Origin: Candidatus Pullichristensenella stercorigallinarum
GTDB lineage: Bacteria > Bacillota > Clostridia > Christensenellales > Aristaeellaceae
DNA: 64,000 nt
NCBI GenBank assembly: GCA_018712945.1
Contig: DVFZ01000122.1
Location: 1-64,000 of the forward strand
Direction: 5' to 3'
Made by a program: the position numbers and the translations under genes
Shown here: piece after piece, positions 51,741-60,470 of the stretch
Layout of the letters: each line of letters opens with the position of its first letter
How positions within the stretch are numbered: the stretch's first letter is position 1
Notes under the pieces: model-generated
Databases searched by the model: none
What the model saw: the letters and a program-made list of their open reading frames with translations, nothing else
Told to the model about the DNA's origin: nothing

Positions 51741-52744
51741 AACACATCTGCCCCGAAAATTACCACAGCGAATTGGACCTGCTGGAAACGCAGCGGGCCA
51801 TCAAAATCCTCAAGGACTGCTTCCAGCAGCAGCTTTCCGCCGCCCTGAACCTGACGCGCGTTTCCGCGCCGCTGTTCGTGCGCAAGGATACCGGCCTCAA
51901 CGACGATTTGTGCGGCGTGGAGCGCAAGGTGGCGTTCGACGCCCTTGAAGCCCCTGGCGAGGAAATCCAGGTGGTGCAGTCGCTGGCCAAATGGAAGCGC
52001 TACGCCTTGGGCAAGTACGGCTATGCCCCCGGCAGCGGCCTCTATACGGACATGAACGCCATCCGCCGCGACGAGGAAACCGACAACCTCCACTCCATTT
52101 ATGTCGATCAGTGGGACTGGGAAAAGGTCATTACCCGCGCCGAGCGCAACGAGGCCTATCTCGAGCGCACCGCCGCGCGCATCCACGCCGCCGTGCTCGA
52201 GGCCGAAACCGTGCTGCACAGCCGCTTCCCGGCCCTGCACCCGCGCCTGCCGGCAAACCTCACGTTTATAACCAGCGAGGAATTGTACGCCGCCTACCCC
52301 GGCCTTTCGCCCGAGGAGCGCGAGCAGGCCTTCGTGAAAAAGCACCGCGCCGTGTTCGTCAAGCACATCGGCTGGCCGCTTCCGGACGGACGCCCCCACG
52401 GCGTGCGCGCCCCGGACTACGACGATTGGTCGCTCAACGGCGATTTGCTGTACTACCACCCCGAATTGGACTGCTGCCTGGAGGTTTCCTCCATGGGCAT
52501 CCGCGTGGACGCCTCCAGCATGTTCCGCCAGCTCAACGCCGCCGACGCGCGTTCTCGGCTGGATTTGCCCTTCCACCGCGCCGTGATGGAGGAAAAACTG
52601 CCCCTCACCATCGGCGGCGGCATCGGCCAGAGCCGCCTGTGCATGCTGCTTCTGCGCAAGGCGCACGTGGGCGAGGTGCAGTGTTCCGTCTGGCCCGCGG
52701 GCGTGGAAGAGGCCCTGGCCGCGGGCGGTATACGGCTTTTGTAG
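51737..52744 (+). CDS. asnA: Aspartate-ammonia ligase (asparagine synthetase A)
   Basis: AsnA makes asparagine from aspartate, ammonia and ATP with a class II tRNA-synthetase fold. Clear motifs are NLTRVSAPLFVRKDTGLNDD, SLAKWKRYALGKYGY, GLYTDMNAIRRDE and the C-terminal TIGGGIGQSRLCMLLLRK. Length is 335 residues. The ATG at 51737 overlaps the preceding stop; AAAGGA lies upstream. Being joined to the feo operon is unusual and may be incidental, given the internal promoter. Confidence 0.96.
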   Translation: MKHICPENYHSELDLLETQRAIKILKDCFQQQLSAALNLTRVSAPLFVRKDTGLNDDLCGVERKVAFDALEAPGEEIQVVQSLAKWKRYALGKYGYAPGSGLYTDMNAIRRDEETDNLHSIYVDQWDWEKVITRAERNEAYLERTAARIHAAVLEAETVLHSRFPALHPRLPANLTFITSEELYAAYPGLSPEEREQAFVKKHRAVFVKHIGWPLPDGRPHGVRAPDYDDWSLNGDLLYYHPELDCCLEVSSMGIRVDASSMFRQLNAADARSRLDLPFHRAVMEEKLPLTIGGGIGQSRLCMLLLRKAHVGEVQCSVWPAGVEEALAAGGIRLL

Positions 52745-52760
52745 GAGGCTTTTTAAGGCA

Positions 52761-52797
52761 GCGGGCGTCGCTTTCCGGCGGCGCCCGTGCTTTTTTG
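52761..52797 (+). terminator. Terminator after asnA
   Basis: GCGGGCGTCGC and GGCGGCGCCCGTGC form a GC-rich stem (52761-52790) followed by T6. Confidence 0.85.
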
Positions 52798-52938
52798 TGT
52801 CAGCCTCCTGCCGCCGGCCGCCCTGCTCATATCGGCGTGGCATGTGTTTCCCCTGCGCAAGTGGCGGCGGGCGTGTATCTTTCCCGGCAGGTGTTTTCAG
52901 CGGCGGGCGAACGCCCTCCACAAATATTTTTGATTTTA

Positions 52939-52979
52939 TGTCGTGTATACTTGACAAAACGACAGATAAAGCATATAAT
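52939..52979 (+). promoter_or_regulatory. Promoter with flanking palindrome, membrane-protein/XRE operon
   Basis: Perfect TTGACA (52951-52956), 17-base spacer, perfect TATAAT (52974-52979). TGTCGT (52939-52944) and ACGACA (52959-52964) are inverted arms around the minus-35 box, a likely operator for the XRE protein encoded by the third gene. Confidence 0.75.
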
Positions 52980-53001
52980 GAAGGCGGAAAAGGAGGGGAA
53001 C

Positions 53002-53529
53002 ATGATGAACGACATGAACGTATCCTTCGCCGCTGGCGCACTGGTTGGCATTCTGCTGGTGATTTTGTTTGCGCTGTGGAAAAAGCGCCGGGGAACCGAG
53101 CCGCGCTATGACGAGCGGCAGGTGGTGGCCCGCGCCAAGGCGGCGCAGCTGGCGCTGGGCGTGCTTGCGGCGCTGATGCTGGTCAACGGCTTTGTGCGGG
53201 AAATCCTGCAAACGGCCTGGGCGGGGCCGTTTCTGGAGGCGGGCACGCTGCTGATGGCGGCGGCTACGGTCTATGTACTGCGCTGCGTATGGACAGACGC
53301 ATATTTCTCCCTCCGGGAGCGGCCAAAGACCTGGGCGCACATTTTTGCCGTGGTGATGGTGCTCAACGCCGTGCTGGGCGTCGTGTCCATCCTGCGGGGC
53401 GAAATGGTTGAAAACGGCCTGCTCACCTTCCGCGCCGCAAATCCGATGCTCGCGGCCATGTTCGCAGTGCTGCTGATCGCCCTCGCCCTCAAGCGCCGCA
53501 AGGACAGGCGGGAGGAGGCGGAAACGTGA
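53002..53529 (+). CDS. DUF2178-like four-helix membrane protein
   Basis: The 175-residue product has four membrane segments: a first one, then the cytoplasmic motif YDERQVVARAKAAQLAL, and three more. The DERQ motif and the length are those of small DUF2178-type proteins that sit beside XRE regulators in Firmicutes. AAAAGGAGGGG precedes ATG codons at 53002 and 53005. It overlaps the next gene, which encodes a shorter relative. The function is unknown. Confidence 0.75.
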   Translation: MMNDMNVSFAAGALVGILLVILFALWKKRRGTEPRYDERQVVARAKAAQLALGVLAALMLVNGFVREILQTAWAGPFLEAGTLLMAAATVYVLRCVWTDAYFSLRERPKTWAHIFAVVMVLNAVLGVVSILRGEMVENGLLTFRAANPMLAAMFAVLLIALALKRRKDRREEAET

Positions 53530-53969
53530 GCGGCGAAAAGCGGAAATACGACGAGAGGCAGGCCCTTTCCCGCGCCCGGGCCGGGCAAATGGCCTTCTGG
53601 ATACTGGCGGCGATGGTGTCGGCGAATTGCCTGCTGCGGGAGATTCTGGGCAGACCCTGGGCCACGCCGTTTGCGGAGGAGGTAATTCTCATTTTACCGC
53701 CCCTCATCGCCTGGCGCGTGCGCTGCATCTGGACAGACGCCGACGCCCCTTTGCACGACAGGCAGCGGAGGAGCTTAGGGCTTGACATCGCCAAAATCGT
53801 AACGTCCCTGCTGCTGGGCATTCAGGGCATCCGCCGCGGCCTGACGGCGGAAAACGGCATGTTGACCGAGGAGTGCGCGTGGCTGTTGTTTGCGTTGGGC
53901 TTTGGGGCCATCCTGATCGCCTCGGCACTCCGGCGGCGCAAGGACGCTCGGGAGGAGGCGGAGGAATGA
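53526..53969 (+). CDS. Second DUF2178-like membrane protein, paralogue
   Basis: The 147-residue product lacks the first membrane segment but keeps the same order: YDERQALSRARAGQMAF, VSANCLLREILGRPWATPF, RCIWTDADAPLHDR, and a C-terminal RRRKDAREEAEE like RRKDRREEAET of its neighbour. It arose by duplication. The GTG start overlaps the stop of the first gene (GTGA) and GGAGGCGG serves as ribosome site. It is unknown whether the two form a hetero-oligomer. Confidence 0.78.
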   Translation: MSGEKRKYDERQALSRARAGQMAFWILAAMVSANCLLREILGRPWATPFAEEVILILPPLIAWRVRCIWTDADAPLHDRQRRSLGLDIAKIVTSLLLGIQGIRRGLTAENGMLTEECAWLLFALGFGAILIASALRRRKDAREEAEE

Positions 53970-54157
53970 AAAACCTGCGTCTGAAAGCGGCGCGCGCGGC
54001 GCTGGATTTGTCCCAGCAGGAGCTGGCCGAGCGCGTGGGCGTTTCCCGCCAGACCATCAACGCCATCGAAAAAGGCGATTACAACCCCACCATCAACCTC
54101 TGCCTGAAAATCTGCCATGTCCTGGGCAAGACGCTGGATGAACTTTTCTGGGAGTAG
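53966..54157 (+). CDS. Small XRE-family helix-turn-helix regulator
   Basis: The 63-residue protein is only a helix-turn-helix: LDLSQQELAERVGVSRQTIN then AIEKGDYNPTINLCLKI, ending DELFWE. It belongs to the YgzD/YozG-like group usually found after small membrane proteins. GGAGGCGGAGGA precedes the ATG at 53966, which overlaps the stop of the second membrane gene. It probably represses its own operon through the TGTCGT palindrome. Confidence 0.9.
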   Translation: MKNLRLKAARAALDLSQQELAERVGVSRQTINAIEKGDYNPTINLCLKICHVLGKTLDELFWE

Positions 54158-54178
54158 CGTCAGTGCCCGCTGTCCATG

Positions 54179-54226
54179 CCCCGCGCAAGGAAGCGTTCTT
54201 CGCCTCCTTGCGCGGGGTGTGTTTTT
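54179..54226 (+). terminator. Terminator after the XRE gene
   Basis: CCCCGCGCAAGGA (54179-54191) and TCCTTGCGCGGGG (54205-54217) are perfect 13-base arms followed by TGTGTTTTT. Confidence 0.88.
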
Positions 54227-54244
54227 AGAAAACGATTTTTTATG

Positions 54245-54273
54245 TTGACAATTTCTAAAAGATGATATATCAT
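54245..54273 (+). promoter_or_regulatory. Promoter of the sugar operon with palindromic minus-10
   Basis: TTGACA (54245-54250), 17-base spacer, TATCAT (54268-54273). The minus-10 box is half of a perfect 12-base palindrome ATGATATATCAT (54262-54273), a possible operator. The 90-base leader that follows is A+T-rich. Confidence 0.6.
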
Positions 54274-54364
54274 TGATTGTACGCGGAGAATTCATTTTGC
54301 GTGCATTTTGTGTGCGTTTCGAACAAGTTATACATCAAATAAAAAGCATTAAGGAGGAAACATT

Positions 54365-55360
54365 ATGGGAACCAGACCGGTAACGCTGTGCACCGCCCAG
54401 TGGGCGGATGTGCCCTTCGATGAGCTGTGTGTATTGGCCAAAAAAATGGGCTATGACGGCTTGGAGCTTGCCTGCTGGGGCAATGGCCTTGATATCGACA
54501 AGGCGCTTACAGATGATTCCTACGTTGCCTGGATTAAGGAAAACCTGGAAAAGAACGGCCTGATTATGAAGGCGTTGGCTTGCCACATCATCGGCCAGTG
54601 TGTGGGCGATTTGCCCGACCCGCGGTTGGATAACTTCGCGCCCCCGGCGCTCGCCGGCCAGCCGGAAGCCATCCAGAAATGGGCTGTCGAGACGATGAAG
54701 AAGGCCCCCGCCGCCGCCGCCAAATTCGGCGTGAAGATCATCACCGGCTTTACCGGCTCGCCCATCTGGCGCTATCTCTATTCCTTCCCGCAGACCCCCG
54801 AGCAGATGGTGGAGGACGGCTTTGACGAGATCGTCCGCCTCTGGACGCCGATTCTGGACGAGTTTAAGAAGTACGGCGTGGTGTTCGCCCTGGAAGTGCA
54901 TCCCGGCGAAATCGCCTTCGACTACTATTCCACCAAGAAGCTGCTGGACAAGTTTGCCGACCGCCCCGAGTTCGGCCTCAACTTCGACCCCAGCCACCTG
55001 CTGTGGCAGGGCATCACCCCGCATCTGTTCCTGCAGGACTTCATCGACCGCGTGTATCATGTGCACATGAAGGACGCGCAGGTCACGCTCGACGGCCGCA
55101 GCGGCCTGCTCGGCTCGCATATCGACTTTGGCGACCTGCGCCGCGGCTGGAACTTCCGCTCGCTGGGGCATGGCGGCGTCAACTTTGAGGAGATCATCCG
55201 CGTGCTCAATGCCGCCGGATACGAAGGCCCCCTCTCCGTGGAGTGGGAAGACAGCGGCATGGACCGCATCGAGGGCGCGACCGAGGCGGCCGCCTTTGTC
55301 CGCAAGGTCGATTTCAAGCCCTCCACCTTCAAGTTTGACGATGCGATTTCCAACAAGTAG
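54365..55360 (+). CDS. Sugar phosphate isomerase/epimerase (TIM barrel)
   Basis: The protein is of the xylose-isomerase-like TIM-barrel family, with GYDGLELACWGNGLDI near the start, an acidic pocket (FALEVHPGEIAFDYYSTKKL; LNFDPSHLLWQG; VYHVHMKDAQV; LSVEWEDSGMD) that holds the metal-binding Glu, Asp and His residues. Length is 331. AAGGAGGAAACATT precedes the ATG. It heads a five-gene sugar uptake operon, and with the following dehydrogenase it likely processes an inositol- or keto-sugar-like substrate. Confidence 0.88.
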   Translation: MGTRPVTLCTAQWADVPFDELCVLAKKMGYDGLELACWGNGLDIDKALTDDSYVAWIKENLEKNGLIMKALACHIIGQCVGDLPDPRLDNFAPPALAGQPEAIQKWAVETMKKAPAAAAKFGVKIITGFTGSPIWRYLYSFPQTPEQMVEDGFDEIVRLWTPILDEFKKYGVVFALEVHPGEIAFDYYSTKKLLDKFADRPEFGLNFDPSHLLWQGITPHLFLQDFIDRVYHVHMKDAQVTLDGRSGLLGSHIDFGDLRRGWNFRSLGHGGVNFEEIIRVLNAAGYEGPLSVEWEDSGMDRIEGATEAAAFVRKVDFKPSTFKFDDAISNK

Positions 55361-55372
55361 GAGGAACGGGCA

Positions 55373-56515
55373 ATGGCAAAGCAGATTCGTTACGGCATGG
55401 TCGGCGGCGGACTGAACGCCTTCATCGGCGAGGTGCACCGCAAGGCCCTGAACTTTGACACCCGCGCGGAGCTGGTAGCCGGCTCCTTCAGCTCCCACGC
55501 CGACCGCAACGCCGCCACCGGCGAAGCCTACTGCCTCGACCCGGCGCGCGTATACGCCAGCTACGAGGAAATGGCCAAGGCCGAGGCCGCGCGTGAGGAT
55601 GGCATTGACTTTGTCAGCGTCGTCACCCCCAACAACATGCACTATCCGGTCTGCAAGGCGTTTTTGGAGGCCGGCATCAACGTGGTGTGCGAAAAGCCGC
55701 TGTGCTTTACCGTGGCGCAGGCCGAAGAACTGTGCCGCCTCAGCCGCGAAAAGGGCCTGTTGTTCGGCGTTACATATACCTACACCGGCTATACCATGGC
55801 CAAGGTGATGAAGGAAATGATCGCCGGTGGCAAGATCGGCAAGGTCGTCGCCGTCAACGCCGAATACGCGCAGGATTGGCTGCTGGGCGAACTGGCCACC
55901 GGCAACAATACGCAGACCAATATCGCCGTGTGGCGCACCGACCCCGCCATGTCCGGCGCGGCCAACTGCGTTGGCGATATCGGCACGCACGTTGAAAACT
56001 TCATTCACTACGTCACCGGCCTGAAGATCAAGCGCCTGTTGGCCACCACCAACACCTATGGCAAGGCCCTGGATTTGAACGCCAACGTCCTTGTCGAGTA
56101 CGAAAACGGCGCCAACGGCGCCTACTGGTGCTCGCAGGTGGCGGCCGGACACTACAACGGCCTGGTGGCGCGCGTCTATGGCGACAAGGGCGCCCTGGAG
56201 TGGGTGCAGGAAGACCCCGAGCATTTGCGCTATACGCCCGTTGACGGGCCTACGCAGGTGCTTGCCCGCGGCACGGGCTGCGTCAAGGAAAAGGCCGCGG
56301 CCACGGGCCGTCTGCCCTCCGGCCATCCCGAGGGCATCTATGTGGCTTTCGCCAACATCTACAGGAACTATGTTTCCGCGCTCATCGCCCGCAAAAACGG
56401 CGAGGACGCGGCTGGTTACGATTTCCCCACCGTGGAGGACGGCGTAAGCGGCGTGCGCTTTATCCAGGCTGTTGTAGACAGCGCCGCCAGCAACGCCGCG
56501 TGGGTGGAACTCTGA
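55373..56515 (+). CDS. Gfo/Idh/MocA-family NAD(P)-dependent dehydrogenase
   Basis: The Rossmann start is IRYGMVGGGLNAFIGEVHRK, the family Lys is in NVVCEKPLCFTVAQAEELCR, and the His/Asp pair lies in CVGDIGTHVENFIHYVTG. Length is 380 residues. Such enzymes oxidise sugars or polyols at one carbon. It lies 12 bases after the isomerase gene with AGGAGG before the ATG, so the two enzymes act in one pathway. The substrate is not determined by sequence. Confidence 0.92.
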   Translation: MAKQIRYGMVGGGLNAFIGEVHRKALNFDTRAELVAGSFSSHADRNAATGEAYCLDPARVYASYEEMAKAEAAREDGIDFVSVVTPNNMHYPVCKAFLEAGINVVCEKPLCFTVAQAEELCRLSREKGLLFGVTYTYTGYTMAKVMKEMIAGGKIGKVVAVNAEYAQDWLLGELATGNNTQTNIAVWRTDPAMSGAANCVGDIGTHVENFIHYVTGLKIKRLLATTNTYGKALDLNANVLVEYENGANGAYWCSQVAAGHYNGLVARVYGDKGALEWVQEDPEHLRYTPVDGPTQVLARGTGCVKEKAAATGRLPSGHPEGIYVAFANIYRNYVSALIARKNGEDAAGYDFPTVEDGVSGVRFIQAVVDSAASNAAWVEL

Positions 56516-56558
56516 TCCTGATTGGCAAGTTGCCAATAAATCATAGGAGGGTTTTACG

Positions 56559-57596
56559 ATGAAAAAGGTATTTGCCCTGGTTCTTGTCCTGACGATGCTC
56601 CTTTGCTCGGTTGCGTTTGCCGCCGATACGGACATCGCCATCCTCGTGCCCAACGCCGACCACGGCTGGACGGGCGCGGTCATGACCTATGCCGAGGAAA
56701 AGGCTGCCGCCATCAATGAGGAAGGCACCTACACGGCCCAGGTCATCACCTCTGCCGATCCTGCCAACCAGATCGCTCAGGTAGAGGACATCATCGAAAA
56801 CGAGAGCGCCAATACCGTCGTCATCCTGCCGCAGGACAACACCCTGGAAGTGACGATGCGCCGCCTGGCCGACTCCGGCATCCCGTTTGTCATGTTCGAC
56901 CGCGTGATTGATTCCGTGAGCGAGCAGGCCGTGGCCTCCGTCAAGGGCGATAACGAGGGCATCGGCGCCGAAACCGCCAAGCGCTTCATCGAAGACGGCA
57001 TGGTTCCCGGCGACAAGATCCTCATCATCCCCGGCGACAACTCCTCTGTGCCGCAGATGCGCAACGATGGCTTCTTCTCCGTGCTGCTGGAGAACGGCTG
57101 GACGCAGGAGCAGGTGGACGCCATTGAGATGACCGCCTACACCGGCTGGAGCCGCAGCGAAGGCCGCCGCCTGTTCACCGAGTGGCTCGACAGCAAGACC
57201 GTCGAAGAAATCGCCGAGTACAAGTGGATCTTCACCCACGACGATGAGATCGCCATGGGCATCCTCGAGGCGCTGCAGTCCTCCGAGATTGATGCTGAGA
57301 AGAAGGACGCCTTCCTCGCCGCTGGCGTGCACCTGGCCTCTTCTTCCGGCCTGAACGAGATCTATTCCGTGCTCAAGGGCATCCATCAGCGCGATTATTC
57401 CGCTGAGGTCGCGGGCCTTGCCGATCTGTTCTCCGTCACCTATGACCCGGCCATGATTGAGGACGCCATCGACGATATGATCGCGTACCTCAATGGCGAA
57501 GAAGTGACCAAGGATCACGTTATCGCCGTACACGTCGTGGATGCCAACAACGTCAACGACTACGTGGGCTTCGGTGACGCCGTTGCCGCCGAATAA
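56559..57596 (+). CDS. Sugar ABC transporter substrate-binding protein
   Basis: This is a ribose/xylose-type (SBP_4) binding protein: DIAILVPNADHGWTGAVMTY, then QVEDIIENESANTVVILPQD and FTHDDEIAMGILEALQ. The N-terminus is a signal peptide (MKKVFALVLVLTMLLCSVAF) with a probable signal peptidase I site AFA-A; the only cysteine (C17) is not in a good lipobox, unlike most binding proteins of monoderm bacteria. Length is 345 residues. AGGAGGG precedes the ATG. A hairpin follows before the ATPase gene. Confidence 0.9.
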   Translation: MKKVFALVLVLTMLLCSVAFAADTDIAILVPNADHGWTGAVMTYAEEKAAAINEEGTYTAQVITSADPANQIAQVEDIIENESANTVVILPQDNTLEVTMRRLADSGIPFVMFDRVIDSVSEQAVASVKGDNEGIGAETAKRFIEDGMVPGDKILIIPGDNSSVPQMRNDGFFSVLLENGWTQEQVDAIEMTAYTGWSRSEGRRLFTEWLDSKTVEEIAEYKWIFTHDDEIAMGILEALQSSEIDAEKKDAFLAAGVHLASSSGLNEIYSVLKGIHQRDYSAEVAGLADLFSVTYDPAMIEDAIDDMIAYLNGEEVTKDHVIAVHVVDANNVNDYVGFGDAVAAE

Positions 57597-57613
57597 GCCA
57601 AGGGCCCCAAAAC

Positions 57614-57651
57614 CGCCCGCAGAGTCGCTACGCCCCTCTGCGGGCGTCTTT
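57614..57651 (+). terminator. Leaky intercistronic hairpin
   Basis: CGCCCGCAGAG (57614-57624) and CTCTGCGGGCG (57636-57646) are perfect arms followed by TCTTT. In this position it would stabilise or partly terminate the message after the binding-protein gene, giving more of that protein than of the permease. Confidence 0.65.
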
Positions 57652-57670
57652 GAAAGCAGAGGGAGATCAC

Positions 57671-59179
57671 ATGGAAATGCTCCGCATGACCGGTATATCC
57701 AAGGCGTTTTTTGGCGTGACCGTATTGGACAATGTGGATTTTTGCGTTGAGCAGGGCGAGGTACACGCGCTGCTGGGCGAAAACGGCGCCGGCAAATCCA
57801 CGCTGATGAACATACTTGCGGGCGTATATACGCGCGATCAGGGCAGCATCGCCTTTGAGGGCAAAACGTTGGAACACGTCACCGTGCAGTCCTCTGAGCA
57901 GGCGGGCATCGCCTTTGTACATCAGGAATTAAACCTGTTCAACGACTTGCGGGTGTATGAAAACATTTTTCTGCGCAAGGAGCGCTTGACGCGCCTGCAC
58001 ACGCTGGATAAAAAGCGCATGATCGCCGAAACTGCCCAGCTCTTTGAAAGCCTTGGCGTGGATATCGACCCCACCGCCATGGTCAGCGAGCTGGAAACCA
58101 GCAAAAAGCAGCTTCTGGAAATTGCCAAGGCGCTGCACGCCAACGCGAAGCTGCTGATCCTTGACGAGCCGACCACGGCCCTGAACAACAAGGAGATCGA
58201 CCACCTTTTCTCCATCGTGCGCCGTCTGCGCGACGATGGCAAGTCCTTCATTTTCATTTCCCACAAAATGACGGAGATCTTCCAGATTGCCGACCGCTAT
58301 ACGGTCTTGCGGAACGGCAAAATGATTCAGACCGGCAGAATCGCCGATATCACCCCCACCGAAGTGACCAAGCTGATGGTGGGCGAAAGCTATTCCGATG
58401 CGGATATTTATGCCGCGCGCGACCTCGGCGAGCCAATCCTGGAAATGGAAAACCTTTCCGGGCAGGGCTTTGAAAACGTGAGCCTTTCCATCCGCCGGGG
58501 CGAAGTCGTCGGCTTTACGGGGTTAAAGGGCGCGGGCGTGAGCGAGCTTATGCAAACCATTTTCGGCGTGCTGCCCGTTTCCGGGGGCACGCTCAGAGTG
58601 GAAGGCCAGACGCTGGAAAAAAACAGCATCCATCGGGCCATGCGCAACAAAATCGCCATGATCGCCGCCAACCGGAAGGAAAATTCCATCCTGCCCGATT
58701 TTACGCTGCTGGAAAACAACTATGTTTCCGAGCACACGCTTTCGAGCAAAAGGCCGCTGATCCATAAAAAGCAGGAAAAGCGGCGCTATGCGCGCCTGCA
58801 CGATTTGCTCGGCATCAAATCCAACAGCGATTCCGACCTGATTACCAGCCTGAGCGGCGGCAACCAGCAAAAAGTCATCCTGGCGCGCTGGCTCAATACC
58901 GAAGCCGATATCCTGCTGATGGATAACCCCACGCAGGGCATCGACGTGGGCGCGAAGGCGGAAATTTACAAGCTGATCCTCGCCCTCGCCCGCGAGGGCA
59001 AGACCATACTGGTCAACACGCTGGAAATACCGGAGCTGCAAAAAGTGGCCGACCGCTGCGTGGTGTTTTATCACGGCCACGTGCAAAGCGTGTTTGAACA
59101 TAGCCAGATCAGCGAGGAAAACGTCATGCTTTCGGCGACGAACGCCATCAATGCAGTGGAAGGGGCGAGCATACAATGA
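57671..59179 (+). CDS. Sugar ABC transporter ATPase, RbsA/MglA type
   Basis: The protein has two fused nucleotide-binding domains. The first has Walker A LLGENGAGKSTLMNILAG and Walker B KLLILDEPTTALNN; the second has a degenerate P-loop (GFTGLKGAGVSELMQTIFG) as in RbsA, and the signature SLSGGNQQKVILARWL. Length is 502 residues. AGAGGGAGA precedes the ATG at 57671. It overlaps the permease gene by four bases. Confidence 0.93.
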   Translation: MEMLRMTGISKAFFGVTVLDNVDFCVEQGEVHALLGENGAGKSTLMNILAGVYTRDQGSIAFEGKTLEHVTVQSSEQAGIAFVHQELNLFNDLRVYENIFLRKERLTRLHTLDKKRMIAETAQLFESLGVDIDPTAMVSELETSKKQLLEIAKALHANAKLLILDEPTTALNNKEIDHLFSIVRRLRDDGKSFIFISHKMTEIFQIADRYTVLRNGKMIQTGRIADITPTEVTKLMVGESYSDADIYAARDLGEPILEMENLSGQGFENVSLSIRRGEVVGFTGLKGAGVSELMQTIFGVLPVSGGTLRVEGQTLEKNSIHRAMRNKIAMIAANRKENSILPDFTLLENNYVSEHTLSSKRPLIHKKQEKRRYARLHDLLGIKSNSDSDLITSLSGGNQQKVILARWLNTEADILLMDNPTQGIDVGAKAEIYKLILALAREGKTILVNTLEIPELQKVADRCVVFYHGHVQSVFEHSQISEENVMLSATNAINAVEGASIQ

Positions 59180-60204
59180 CCACACAGGCGCACAAGGGCA
59201 AGCGATCCCTGACAAAGACGCTGGGCAATTACAGCTTTATCCTCATCTTTGCCTTTATCCTCATTGCCTACCTCATCATCAACGCCGGCGCAACTACGCT
59301 CAACGGCGTGATGAACATCCTCCGCCACTCGGCCGTAGTGGGCATCATGGCCTTTGGCATGGGCCTTGTTATCATCACCGGCGGCATCGACCTGTCCGTG
59401 GGTTCAATGCTTTCGCTGATTGGCGGATTGGGCGTGGTGGCGTTCAACGCCTCCAACTCCGTGATACTTACGTTTTTGACGGTCGTGCTGGTCGGCTGTG
59501 TGCTGGGCTTTTTCAACGGCATACTCATCGGCAAGGTGAAAATGCCGCCGTTCATCGTCACGCTGGCCACCATGCTGATTTACCGCTCCGTGGCGCAGTA
59601 TTACCTGCGCACGCTGCGCCTGTCCATCTACAACATGGATGCCACGCTTTCGGCCTTTGATTCGTTCTACGACTTCGGCCAGTACAAAGTATTCGGCGTG
59701 ATCCCGATGGCGGGCGTAATCATGATCCTTGTCACGGTCATCATGGTGTTTGTCTCCACCTGCACAAAGTACGGCAAGAGCGTATACGCCGTGGGCAGCA
59801 ACGAAAAGGCGGCGCGGCTGGCCGGTATCAACGTGGAATGGACGCATGTTTCCGTTTATACCATTACTGGCGCGCTGTGCGGCATCAGCGGCTTTATGTG
59901 GTTGGCCATGAACGGCTCGGTAGACCCGGCCACCATCGGCCAGAGCAACGAAATGTATGCCATTGCCGCGGTGGTTATCGGCGGCATCAGCATGAGCGGC
60001 GGCAAGGGCAAGCTGCTGGGCGTGCTGTTCGGCGCCATGAGCTACACCATCATTGATAAGATCATTTCCTCTCTGGGACTGGACGCTCTCATCAATGATA
60101 CCATCAAGGGTTCCATTCTGCTGTTGGCGGTATTTGTGCAAATCGCCATTCCCGCCATTCGCAGCAAGTTCCAGCGCGTAAAGCCGGCCGGCAGTGCCGG
60201 CTGA
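59176..60204 (+). CDS. Sugar ABC transporter permease, RbsC type
   Basis: The membrane protein has about nine segments with the RbsC motif VIITGGIDLSVGSMLSLIGG and the later GSNEKAARLAGINVEWT. Length is 342 residues. The last residues, KPAGSAG, are encoded by the M1 palindrome of repeat copy 8 (GGCCGGCAGTGCCGGC), again a repeat-derived tail. No LacI-type regulator or kinase follows; the operon ends here. Confidence 0.92.
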   Translation: MTTQAHKGKRSLTKTLGNYSFILIFAFILIAYLIINAGATTLNGVMNILRHSAVVGIMAFGMGLVIITGGIDLSVGSMLSLIGGLGVVAFNASNSVILTFLTVVLVGCVLGFFNGILIGKVKMPPFIVTLATMLIYRSVAQYYLRTLRLSIYNMDATLSAFDSFYDFGQYKVFGVIPMAGVIMILVTVIMVFVSTCTKYGKSVYAVGSNEKAARLAGINVEWTHVSVYTITGALCGISGFMWLAMNGSVDPATIGQSNEMYAIAAVVIGGISMSGGKGKLLGVLFGAMSYTIIDKIISSLGLDALINDTIKGSILLLAVFVQIAIPAIRSKFQRVKPAGSAG

Positions 60205-60228
60205 CAGAGCTGCCGCTCGTGAGTGTCG

Positions 60229-60274
60229 AACCCCTGCCCCACGAGTAGAGGGCAGGGGTTCTTTGTTGCGTTTT
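60229..60274 (+). terminator. M2-type terminator of the sugar operon, first
   Basis: AACCCCTGCCC and GGGCAGGGGTT arms (60229-60239, 60250-60260), then CTTTGTTGCGTTTT. Confidence 0.85.
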
Positions 60275-60424
60275 GGATTGGGAGAGAGTGCGAAGCGCGC
60301 CGGACGGCCCATGAGCAGGGGCCATCCGGCTGTCGTTGTAACATCGGTGTGCCTTGCGGCAGCAAATGGGATTCTCAAGGAGGCCGGCAGTGCCGGCTGA
60401 CAGAGCTGCCGCTCGTGAGCGGCG

Positions 60425-60470
60425 AACCCCTGCCCCACGAGTAGAGGGCAGGGGTTCTTTGTTGCGTTTT
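60425..60470 (+). terminator. M2-type terminator of the sugar operon, second
   Basis: The same hairpin and T-rich tail are repeated 196 bases downstream in the second tandem unit. Confidence 0.85.

Noticed and set aside
54274..54364. A riboswitch in the leader of the sugar operon
   Set aside because: The 90-base leader is A+T-rich and I could not fold any known aptamer core or a terminator in it.
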